From: Ignavibacteria bacterium | GTDB taxonomy: Bacteria > Bacteroidota > Ignavibacteria > Tepidaquicellales > Tepidaquicellaceae | Reading direction: 5' to 3' | Assembly: GCA_016710985.1 (NCBI GenBank) | Contig: JADJTX010000013.1 | Location: 93,534 to 157,533, forward strand | DNA length: 64,000 nt | Shown here: in pieces, positions 55,925 through 64,000 of the stretch | How positions within the stretch are numbered: position 1 is the first letter of the stretch | Layout: every line of letters begins with the position of its first letter | Program-made: the position numbers and the translations under genes | Notes under the pieces: generated by a model | What the model was told of the DNA's origin: nothing | The model's input: only the letters and a program-made list of their open reading frames with translations | Databases searched by the model: none

Positions 55925-57148
55925 TCACTTTATTAACAGCATCTTCTTAGTTACCGACTCAATACCGGTATTTAACTCATAGAAATAAACTCCATTCGGC
56001 AAATCATTGCCATCAAACTTAACTGAATATGTTCCCGCTACCTGTCTTTCATTTAACAAAGTTTGAATTACCTTTCCGCTGACGTCATACACTTTCAAAA
56101 CTACAAATCCACTTTCGGTTATCGAATACCGAATAACAGTCTCCGGATTAAACGGATTAGGATAATTCTGATACAGAAAGAATTTCTCCGGCATTTCATT
56201 CGATAGCTGAACGACATTCAAAGGATATCCTTCACCGCCGCCGTTTGTTGTTTTTAAAATCAATCCGTTATATCCCGCGACAAAGCCTGTATCTTTGTTT
56301 AAAAAGAAAATTGAATACAGTCCCGTATGTGTAAGCGAATTTAAAGAATCCCGCTGATGTCCCCCGTCTGTTGTCCGTAAAATATATCCGGCATCACCTG
56401 CAACCCAACCTGTCTGATCATCAATGAATTTCATTGAATAAACTGAAAATCCGGAGTCAGGTAAACTTCCGGACTCCAGTTCAGTCCGCCGTTAGTTGTC
56501 TTCAGAAACATACCGCAGCAGCCCGAAACCCATCCGGTATTATGATCAGTGAATTCCACCGTGAGTAACGGATTCGGCATGCCGAGCGACATTGTATCCC
56601 AGGAAGCGCCGGCATTTGATGAAGTATAAATTGAACTTTCCGTTCCGGTGACAATATAATTATCTTTATCAAGAATTTTTGCCGAATGAAAATCCAGCAA
56701 TGCATTATTTTTATTTACACTAAACCAGCTGATCCCTGAATCAGTGGTCTTTAGAATTGTTTTGTTATTGCCCGTAACGATGCCCGTGTTTTGATCAGTG
56801 AAAACGATGTAATTAAGAAAAACAGAAACATTAGTATTAACCGGATACCAGTCAGACCCGCCGTTGATCGTTTTATACAATCGTCCGCTTTCCCCCGCAG
56901 ATCCAGCCCGTGTTTTCATTAATGAAAAATACTGACCTGTGATATCCCTGAAGAAAAGAAGCTGTCCAGGTATTTCCGCAGTCAGTTGTTTTTAAAACAG
57001 TTTCAAATCCGCAAGCCCAGCCGGTTGATTTATTGATAAAGAAAATTGATTTGAGAGTGTTGGGAGTATTCGATATTTGCTGATACCATTGCGAATATGA
57101 AAAATTGTTACAAATTAAAACCGCCGCTATTATTAATAATTTTTTCAT
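55925..57148 (-). CDS. YCF48-like propeller protein with T9SS sorting domain, frame broken twice
   Basis: Three frames (57148-56873, 56919-56431, 56434-55925) make one protein of ~405 residues. It has a signal peptide (LLIIAAVLICNNFSYSQWYQ) and repeated YCF48/BNR units of the type NTGWxxGxxxTILKTTDGGxxW (KSTGWACGFETVLKTTDCG, NTGWVSGCCGMFLKTTNGG, QTGWVAGDAGYILRTTDGG). The end is a T9SS type A domain (YQNYPNPFNPETVIRYSITE). A surplus G in the G5 run near 56897 and a shift near 56450 cause the breaks. Such T9SS propellers are often secreted and of unknown role. Confidence 0.82.
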
Positions 57149-57284
57149 TTTAGTCTTAGACTTTTCACAAAACTAAAAAATACCACAGAGGCTCAGAGAG
57201 CACAGAGTTTCACAGAGAGATATAAGTAATTTTTTTAAATTGAAGTACACAATGTGCTACTTTCGATCCAAAATCACCATGACT

Positions 57285-57393
57285 CAACTCACTCTACACA
57301 CTCCACACACTCCACACACTCCACACACTCCACACACTCTATACACTCTATACACTCCACACACTCCACACACTCCACACACTCCACACACTG
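57285..57393. repeat. Nonamer array, unit CTCCACACA
   Basis: About 12 copies of CTCCACACA, a few CTCTATACA, following a short CACAGAG-type repeat near 57184-57213. It abuts the stop of the Omp28-like gene. Confidence 0.93.
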
Positions 57394-57396
57394 TTT

Positions 57397-58491
57397 TCAC
57401 TTTACTAATATCATCTTCTTCTTATCCGTAAATTTATCCGTCTTCAACACATAGAAATAAATTCCGCTTGACAGATTTGATCCGTCAAATGAAACATTAT
57501 AACTTCCCTTTTGTAAAAATCCGTTCAGATAATCTGCAACTTCTTTGCCGTTAAGGTCATAAACTTTCAGGCTCGCTTTAATATCTTCAGGCAATGTAAA
57601 TTTAATGCTTGTTGAAGGATTGAATGGATTCGGAAAATTTTGTTCCAGTGAAAATGAAGCAGGGATCTCAGTTGTATTGCCGCTGATGCCTGTTGTTCCT
57701 GTAATGCTTTCAATTATAGCCTGTTCAACATTTGACAAAGCAAGTACCGGTTCCTGCCGATACACAAACACTATGACCTTACAATTATCCGGTATCCATG
57801 TCTGATCGAGTGTAGTTATTATATTCTTTGTGATAATACTGTTCGCATTCCACGATCCTCCGGTATTCAGGTCTTCCCCCGTCGGAGTGTTCACCATTGA
57901 TCTTGCAACATGATCATGAACATAATCCTGCTGATATCCCGGTGTTCCGCAGGAAGCATAGAAGTTCTGCGGATAAATAAGATTATCTTCAACGATTACT
58001 ACGCTGATTTTATACTGTCCTGTGAGATTCTGAAGTGCAGTTGAATTTAGAGTTAGATCAAACTGCCTTGTGGACTCATTATAACTTTTTGAAGTAACAT
58101 CAATGTCAACCATTGCATTCGGAGATGAACTATACCTTGACTCTACCAATCCATACCAGAGATTGTAGGTAACATAAGGATTGCTGGGCGTATTTCCCCG
58201 GTCTATGACTGCAGTCGGATAGCCCGAAAATCCGAGCAGACTTCTTACTTCATTTCCGTTAAAGTCCTTCCACGGATCACTGCTTGTGCTGCCTCCATGA
58301 TAAGCAATTGCAATAGTCTGCGGATAAACACTTTCAATTGTGTTCAGCGCATCATGCCCGCACGGACAATATCCGCACCATGTCCCCGTGCAGTATTCTA
58401 CCAGGACATTTCTCGGTCCTGAGTATGCTGTACTTAAATTCATAGCAAATAGAAATACAGCCGTTATAAAAATTACCTGAAATTTTTTCAT
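57397..58491 (-). CDS. Omp28-like thioredoxin-fold secreted protein with T9SS sorting domain
   Basis: A 364-residue protein with a signal peptide (AVFLFAMNLSTAYSG). The thioredoxin-like domain has LVEYCTGTWCGYCPCGHDAL, where WCGYC is a CxxC redox motif, and a cis-Pro region near FSGYPTAVIDRG. A beta-rich middle follows (residues ~145-270), then a T9SS type A domain (LEQNFPNPFNPSTSIKFTLP). Omp28-like proteins are extracellular or surface lipoproteins in Bacteroidota; redox activity is plausible from the CxxC. Confidence 0.85.
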   Translation of the reverse strand: MKKFQVIFITAVFLFAMNLSTAYSGPRNVLVEYCTGTWCGYCPCGHDALNTIESVYPQTIAIAYHGGSTSSDPWKDFNGNEVRSLLGFSGYPTAVIDRGNTPSNPYVTYNLWYGLVESRYSSSPNAMVDIDVTSKSYNESTRQFDLTLNSTALQNLTGQYKISVVIVEDNLIYPQNFYASCGTPGYQQDYVHDHVARSMVNTPTGEDLNTGGSWNANSIITKNIITTLDQTWIPDNCKVIVFVYRQEPVLALSNVEQAIIESITGTTGISGNTTEIPASFSLEQNFPNPFNPSTSIKFTLPEDIKASLKVYDLNGKEVADYLNGFLQKGSYNVSFDGSNLSSGIYFYVLKTDKFTDKKKMILVK

Positions 58492-58632
58492 GACAATCTC
58501 TCCTGTAAATTAAATTGATAAATTATTTCTTAGTACTTTGGGGTAATGAAACTTAAACATTTTGATTTTAAATTTAACTGCAATTAAGTACGATTATTTT
58601 CCGGGATCAGATTTGTGCCCAAAAGACTTTAT

Positions 58633-58696
58633 AAAGATTCCATCTTTTTATTTTGCCTGAAAAAGATTTCCAATATTTTCAAAAGATGGAATCTTT
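58633..58696. repeat. Hairpin AAAGATTCCATCTTTT ... AAAAGATGGAATCTTT
   Basis: A 16-base arm (58633-58648) and its reverse complement (58681-58696) around a 32-base loop. The same arm recurs at 59324 with a one-base loop. Confidence 0.75.
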
Positions 58697-59074
58697 ACAT
58701 AAAAATATAAAATTTCCCCACAGGTTTTCAATAAAAAAGTCCTGCCGGTGGTGAAATTGCCAAAAATGGAAACCCGGCATTTCCTGCTTTTTTAAATTTC
58801 TAAAAAACCGGTTCTTGCTTCTTCAAATGAGCGACCGGGCACAAACTCTTTAGAATCAATACTTTCCTGAGTTATGCGAAATTCAATATATGCAAATTTT
58901 TAAAAATACGTTTTCACAAATCGGTTTTTTTACAATTTGACATATCGATGGAAAATACATACTTTCGCATTGAACTTTCATTGAATCAAATTGACAACAG
59001 GAAGAACCGGTGCTGACAGCTGACAAATTCAAAGCGACTTCGTGATGAAGAGAAGAACAGATTAAAATATTGCC

Positions 59075-59245
59075 GCAAACATTCAAAGAGTTACAAATGA
59101 AATTAGACAGAACGGCTTTGAAATCCCAATGAAGTAAACCGGCAGTTCCGGTAACCGTGTGAACAATATACGGAATCAAAACGGCGGTCGACGAAAGACA
59201 AGTCGCGGTCGCCGGAAGTCGGGTGGCGGTCGCCGGAAGCCAAAC
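59075..59245. repeat. GGCGGTCGCC element, second copy
   Basis: The head AACATTCAAAGAGTTACAA ATGAAATT ... TAAACCGGCAGTT aligns with 10443-10520. It is followed by three GGCGGTCGMCGRAAG units (GGCGGTCGACGAAAG, GCGGTCGCCGGAAG twice). This shows the GC-rich block is a dispersed element with a conserved head. Confidence 0.72.
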
Positions 59246-59323
59246 GGGACCAAACGTAGTAAAGATGATGATGCAATGAAGAATGGTGTAGAAGAAAAAA
59301 AGAGCTGATAGGAAATCATATTT

Positions 59324-59356
59324 AAAGATTCCATCTTTTTAAAAGATGGAATCTTT
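59324..59356. repeat. Perfect hairpin AAAGATTCCATCTTTT-T-AAAAGATGGAATCTTT
   Basis: 16-base perfect inverted repeat with a single-base loop, the tight version of the hairpin at 58633. It stands at the left edge of the AATCCCTAACGGGATT field. Confidence 0.8.
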
Positions 59357-60978
59357 TTGAATTCGTTACTAATATTCAATCCCTAACGGGATTAATTTAT
59401 CTTGATTGAATTCGTTACTAATATTCAATCCCTAACGGGATTTGTTTATTCTCAAGAAATCCCGTAGGGATTTAATATTGGCAGCAAAGATTCATTGTCA
59501 CACAAACAATATTGAACACAAAATTTAATTTGTTTACTAATATTCAATCCCTAACGGGATTATTTATTCCTCAAGAAATCGTTAGGGATTTAATATTTTC
59601 CTTTATTTAATTGGCAGCAAAGATTCATTGTTACACAAACAATATTGTAAACACAAAATTTAATTTGTTTACCAATATTCAATCCCTAACGGTTATCGAT
59701 TAATTCGTTACCAATATTCAATCCCTAACGGGATTTGTTTATTCTCCTAGGAATTTAATATTGGTACCTATAAGACGTGACTAATCCCTAGGGTTTAAGA
59801 GGCAAAGATTCATTGTTACACCATTAAATTGTTTATTAAACTTTATCCTATGATTCACAAATCCCTAACGGATGGTTTATTCTCAAGACCAACAAACGAA
59901 TTTGGAGACTATGTGCGACTAATCCCTGTAGGATTTAATATACAGCAAAGATTCATTGTTCATTAAACAATATTGCAAACACAAAATTTAATTTGTTTTC
60001 AATATTCAATCCCTAACTGGGATTAATTTATCTTGATTGAATTCGTTCCAATTAAATCCCTAACGGGATTGGTTTATTCTCAAGAAATCCCTAGGGATTT
60101 AATATGGTAACGGGAAACTATAGACGGTGAACTAATCCCGAGGGATTTAATATTGGCAGCAAAGATTCATTGTACACAAACAAAATTAAATTTATTTTCT
60201 TCATATTCAACCCCTAACGGGATTGGTTTATCTTGATTTAATTCGTTACCAATATTCAATCCCTAATGTTATCTGATTTAATTCGTTCAATATTCAATCA
60301 ATCGGATTAATTTATCTTTATTGACTGTATTCATCCCTAACGGGATTGGTTTATTCTCAAGAAACTCCTAGGGATTTAATATTGGTAACGGAAATAAAGG
60401 TGAACTAATGCCGGATTTAATATTGGCAGCAAAGATTCATTGTCACACAAACAATATTGCAAACACAAAATTTATTTGTTTCCAATATTCAATCCCTAAC
60501 GGGATCAATTTATCTAGAAATCCTTAATATTTAATTTCACCAAACTGGGATTGTTAAACAATATTCTACAGAAAATCTTAAATTGTAATCCAATATTCAA
60601 TCCCTAACGGGATCAATGTTAATCACGGGTTAAACTAATTCCTTTACCAAGATTTAATCTAACGGAATTGATCAATATTACCAAACGGAGTTTATTGTAA
60701 AATAAATTTAATTTGGTAACAATAAACAGTGAACTAATCTAGCAGGGATTTACTTCAAAAGATTCTTTGTTACACAAAATTTCAATCCAAACGGGATTAA
60801 TTTATCTTGATTGAATTCGTTACCAATATTCAATCCCTAACGGGATTGGTTTATTCTATTAATTCCGTAGTATTTACAATATTCAACCCTAAAGATTGGT
60901 TAATTCAAGAAATCCCTAGGGATTTAATATTGGACAAAGATTCATTGTCACACAAACAATATTGTAAATATAAAATGA
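59357..60978. repeat. 1.6-kb field of palindromic repeats (AATCCCTAACGGGATT / AATCCCTAGGGATT)
   Basis: At least 15 occurrences of TATTCAATCCCTAACGGGATT and about 10 of the inverse-oriented AATCCCTAGGGATTTAATATTGG. A recurring module TTCGTTACCAATATTCAAT-core-GTTTATTCTCAAGAA-core-TTTAATATTGGTAACG is itself an inverted repeat. A linker module GGCAGCAAAGATTCATTG-CACACAAACAATATTG-AAACACAAAATTTAATTTG recurs about six times. Copies become degenerate towards the right. Spacing is irregular, so it is not CRISPR. No gene is supported. Confidence 0.9.
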
Positions 60979-61081
60979 TTAATTATAGCTAACTTTTTTC
61001 GGAACAGAATTTCTTTTCCTCAAGATACATCTTTCCAACTCACGTTAATTTATATTACAATTTCTTTTCCGGCAATAATCC

Positions 61082-63491
61082 TTACTTCACCAGGATCATA
61101 TTCTTAATATCACTAAAATTTCCCGCTTCGAATTTGTAATAATACACTCCGCTGGATAATGCTGATCCGTTGTCATTGAGATCAAACTCAACTGAATAAT
61201 TTCCTTTCATCTTGAAACCCTGAACCAATACAGCAACTTCCTTACCGATCATGTCATATACTTTCAGCTTTACAATTCCGTCCTTTGCAACAGTATATTT
61301 TATTGTTGTGACAGGATTGAACGGGTTCGGATAATTTTGCGATAGAGAATACGATAATTCACTGCTCACATTACTGCTGATTCCGGTTAAGTTGGAAAGA
61401 GGAAAATTAGTTTGAAAGGGTTTCGTCGAGTAATATGCCGTCACACTGTTTGTGTCCGGTATCACCAGAATAATACTTTGTCCGGATGCCAGTCCGAAGT
61501 ACGTGCAGCAAGTATGATATTTCTTGCTGTATCAAGAAATTTAAATTTCAATGAATCGAAAGTAATTGAAGCAGCTGAAAACGGAACCGATTTTAATTTC
61601 CTGTCTCCCTCATTAATCATATTATTCTTATCCTTGTCCCAGTAAAGATCAAATGATAAAATCTGAGTCTCATTTGCTCCGGTCGTTAATTCAAAAGTTA
61701 AGCTTTTCAGTGAACCAACCTGCGGTAGCACATCAGTTGAAATCTTTATCCCGGCAAGCTCTCTTGCGGTATCATTTGGTATTATAGTTGCGTTCAATAA
61801 TAAATTGTAGCCTCCGTTTACTCCTTCTACAGTAAACTTAGGAGAAGTGGTCGCAGCAAGCGCATCTATCCTGCCTGTTCCGTATCTCGGATCTTTTCCC
61901 GGTGCGCCTTTCTCAACTGAAGTAAGCTCAATTACTTTGCTTATGTCTGCCGGTAGCATCTCAGGATTTATTGAAAGCATCAGAGCTATACAACCTGCAG
62001 TGTGAGGAGTCGCTGAAGATGTTCCTCCGAATGCGCTTCCGTAGCCCGTCCCCGAACTTACATATGTCGATCTTGAACCTTCCCCCGGAGCCGATACATC
62101 CGGCTTCAGCAAGCCCATAGAATCCGGTAACTCAACAGGAGCAACTCTGCTGTATGGATAATCCATATGGTTTGGATCAATAGGATAAGTATATGCGCCC
62201 CACAAACTCCAGTTACCCCCAGGTAGATGGACCTGAAGGGGAAGATGATGCTATGATATCAGAACTGCAGACTACATTACCCACACCGATCACACCGCTT
62301 ACATTCCCTCTTCTTAATTGTTCCGGATGAAGCCATGGCGGAGGACATATACCGGCGGCTGAAATGTTCAAAGGCACAGGTGAACTCGAACTGCCGCCGT
62401 CGTTACTTGTTGAATTTGTATGTACAACCCGGCTGCTAAAGACATGTCGGTGATCAATCTGAACTGCGAATAATCCGGTTTAGGACTGTTATACCATTTC
62501 CAGCTTAATGAGCTGGTAATTACTTCAGCTCCCATTTCAACTGCACTGAAATGCGAGCCATTGCTGTGACTGACCGCTTGCATTTCTCATGACTATACAC
62601 TTTGCGCCCGGAGATACTCCTGTCTGTGTTCCCATTGTTCCGTCACCTATCACATGCCCAAGTGTCGCGCTTCCGTGTGAAGCTGTTGTTACATTATAAT
62701 TATTTGTTGAAAATCCCAGCCGATAAGATCATCCACTTTGCCGTTACCATCATCGTCAACTCCATTTACATCACCGGACCGAATACAGAGCTTGTTGTTC
62801 CGGTCTGTATGTTAATGGTTTTATTATCGCTATTTGCATCTTCACCCAGATTCTGCCACACGCCACTCACGAGATCAGGATGTTTCCACCAGAAACCGTC
62901 ATCAGCATTTGCGACTAATACTCCTGTCCCTGTATTTCCCAAAGCCCATACCTGATCAGCTTTCATAAGCAGAATTCCGACTTCAGGCGCAGACGTAACA
63001 TTCTCCTTTATCACTGCTCCGATAAAAGGAGCCAGCGCCTGTTTACTGTCCCATAACTCTTCTACAGGATATACCGCATCATAACAGATCATTTTTACAT
63101 TGTTAAAATCAGCAAGCTCGTTTATGACTTCTGCCGGCGCAGAGGTGACTATTGTATTTGCCATCCATAATATTTCATACTTCTCAACAGCTCTCTGAGA
63201 TCTTTTTAATTCCAGAAACGCTTTACATTCCTTTGATCATTATTTGCAAGAGTTCTTCAGTCTCTCTATCACAATCCTTCTTCTCTCATGCTTTGGTGTA
63301 TCATAACTGATATCATCGAAGTCACTTAAATTCAGATGTTCATTCATAAGTATATAAATGGGGATGGATGAGTTATCAGTTGTTGCATTCATTTTATTCT
63401 GAAGATCCGGATGTATCTTAGGCGAATCTGCAGATAATGAAGAGATGAAACAAAAACAAAAAATGAGTAAAGAGAAGATTGTTTTTTCCAT
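61082..63491 (-). CDS. Subtilisin-like (S8) peptidase with T9SS sorting domain, frame broken several times
   Basis: Five reverse-strand segments form one protein of ~800 residues. It has a signal peptide (IFSLLIFCFCFISSLSAD) and an inhibitor_I9-like prodomain (IPIYILMNEHLNLSDFDDIS). The catalytic Asp lies in GVLVANADDGFWWKHPDL (~62.9 kb), the His in ASHGSATLGHVIGDG (~62.65 kb) and the Ser in GTSSATPHTAGCIAL (~62.0 kb). The C-terminus is a T9SS type A domain (LSQNYPNPFNPVTTIKYTVA). Shifts lie near 63.2, 62.75, 62.6, 62.35, 62.2 and 61.46 kb. It is a secreted protease if intact; as sequenced it is a pseudogene or error-rich. Confidence 0.8.
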
Positions 63492-63496
63492 AAAGC

Positions 63497-63536
63497 CTTA
63501 AAAGTTAAAAGTTAAAAGTTAAAAGTTAAAAGTTGA
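63497..63536. repeat. Octamer array, unit AAAAGTTA
   Basis: Five copies of AAAAGTTA directly upstream of the S8 peptidase start on the minus strand. Confidence 0.88.
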
Positions 63537-63685
63537 AAGGGGATGTTATAAAAATCCCGAATAAACAAAGGGCAACCGGAGATTTTATCTTTATTCTATG
63601 TAAACTAAAAATTTTATAAAGCTAACTAATATTATTCTTAATTTAAATTACTAACTAAAGATTTTTTTACCAAGCGGAGCATTGC

Positions 63686-63914
63686 CGTCCAAAACGTTTT
63701 TTAAAAATTGAATAACATTAAAATTCAATCTGTTTTGATAATATTTTTGCAACAATATCGACTCTTTTTAAATCAACCCTTTAATTCCTCAAAGCTTATA
63801 TTTATGCTGATCAAATAATTTTATGTTAATTCTATTTAAAAATTAGTGATAATATTTTAATTCGTGATCATTCGTGGGAAATTCGTGGCAAGTTTTTTCT
63901 TTAGTTTGGACGGA
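63686..63914 (+). repeat. 230-bp dispersed element, copy 3
   Basis: Runs from CGTCCAAAACGTTTTTTAAA to CTTTAGTTTGGACGGA and aligns along its length with copies 1 and 2, with the same inverted ends. It lies about 195 bases upstream of the S8 peptidase start. Confidence 0.8.
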
Positions 63915-64000
63915 CTGTGAAGCCGAGAGATTGTGTGAAAACAAAAAACTGGAAGTAGCCGCAGCTTTATGCCTGCGGAATTTGTCAAAAACGCAACCAT

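Larger units (their letters stand above)
58492..59344. other. Non-coding region with paired hairpins and a GC-rich element copy
   Basis: No supported gene. It contains the AAAGATTCCATCTTTT hairpin at 58633-58696 and its partner at 59324-59356, the second copy of the GGCGGTCGCC element (about 59075-59245), and CCGG-containing sequence at 58750-58850. A 98-residue open frame on the minus strand is rejected as coding. Confidence 0.6.
63492..64000. other. Intergenic region at right edge
   Basis: About 500 bases with no supported gene. It contains an octamer array AAAAGTTA (63497-63536), copy 3 of the 230-bp element, and a CCGCAG ... CTGCGG hairpin at 63959-63978. The promoter of the S8 peptidase should lie here. 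Confidence 0.6.

Noticed and set aside
57240..57454. HTPHTPHTP and HSTHSTHST open frames
   Set aside because: A by-product of the CTCCACACA array.
58720..58740. TTTCCCCACAGG as a DnaA box / origin
   Set aside because: Single weak match with no cluster, no dnaA or AT-rich unwinding arrangement nearby.
58883..59179. 98-residue minus-strand open frame
   Set aside because: Overlaps the head of the GGCGGTCGCC element, has a TTG start, Cys-rich random-looking composition and no homologous features.
59357..60978. Possible CRISPR array
   Set aside because: Repeats differ in orientation, length and spacing, spacers are themselves repeated, and no cas gene is present.
60807..60992. 61-residue open frame inside the palindrome field
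   Set aside because: Consists of repeat units; no coding character.

Overview
The window looks like chromosomal DNA of an AT-rich bacterium of the Ignavibacteriota/Bacteroidota-Chlorobiota group. Six predicted secreted proteins end in a type IX secretion (T9SS) type A sorting domain with the QNYPNPFNP signature. Propeller, lamin-tail and FlgD-like surface proteins are abundant, Shine-Dalgarno sequences are weak or absent, and a split SecD/SecF sits next to ordinary housekeeping genes. The taxonomic call is an inference from these traits; no rRNA or tRNA gene is visible.

Layout. 0-16.3 kb is mostly core metabolism and envelope: trigger factor (cut by the window edge), a lytic transglycosylase, a PLP aminotransferase, a ComF-like phosphoribosyltransferase, a fatty-acid block (fabD lacking its N-terminus, a DUF3109-like protein, fabG), the methylmalonyl-CoA mutase large chain, an SDR, secD-secF-STAS and purA. 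16.3-25.5 kb holds a GNAT, DoxX, a membrane metallophosphoesterase, a TrpF-like protein, a sialidase-fold T9SS protein and a TPR membrane protein. 25.6-31 kb is the most unusual neighbourhood: two DinB paralogues, two paralogous radical-SAM-like proteins flanking a META-domain protein, and a 70-residue protein made of four copies of a 17-residue repeat, followed by its own terminator. 31-45 kb is a surface-protein region with three proteins ending in dockerin-like repeats, a large FnIII/CHRD T9SS protein and a lamin-tail protein. 45-53.6 kb returns to housekeeping (NlpC/P60, BI-1, guaB, M23, HerA-like ATPase, small lipoproteins). 54-63.5 kb has four T9SS-exported proteins (SBBP propeller, YCF48-like, Omp28-like, subtilisin) and a 1.6-kb field of palindromic repeats.

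Two genome-wide themes stand out. First, most intergenic gaps are filled with short tandem arrays of period 7 (sometimes 8 or 9) whose unit differs at each locus. They often start exactly at stop codons and twice lie inside T9SS sorting-domain coding sequence. Second, at least a dozen genes, including purA and guaB, are broken by single-base indels, mostly in homopolymers, which looks more like uncorrected consensus error than true gene decay. I annotate those loci as single genes and state where the frame breaks.

There are also several dispersed non-coding elements: a ~230-bp element in three copies, a GC-rich GGCGGTCGCC element at two loci, REP-like palindromes, and inverted-repeat elements. 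No CRISPR array, transposase or prophage was seen.
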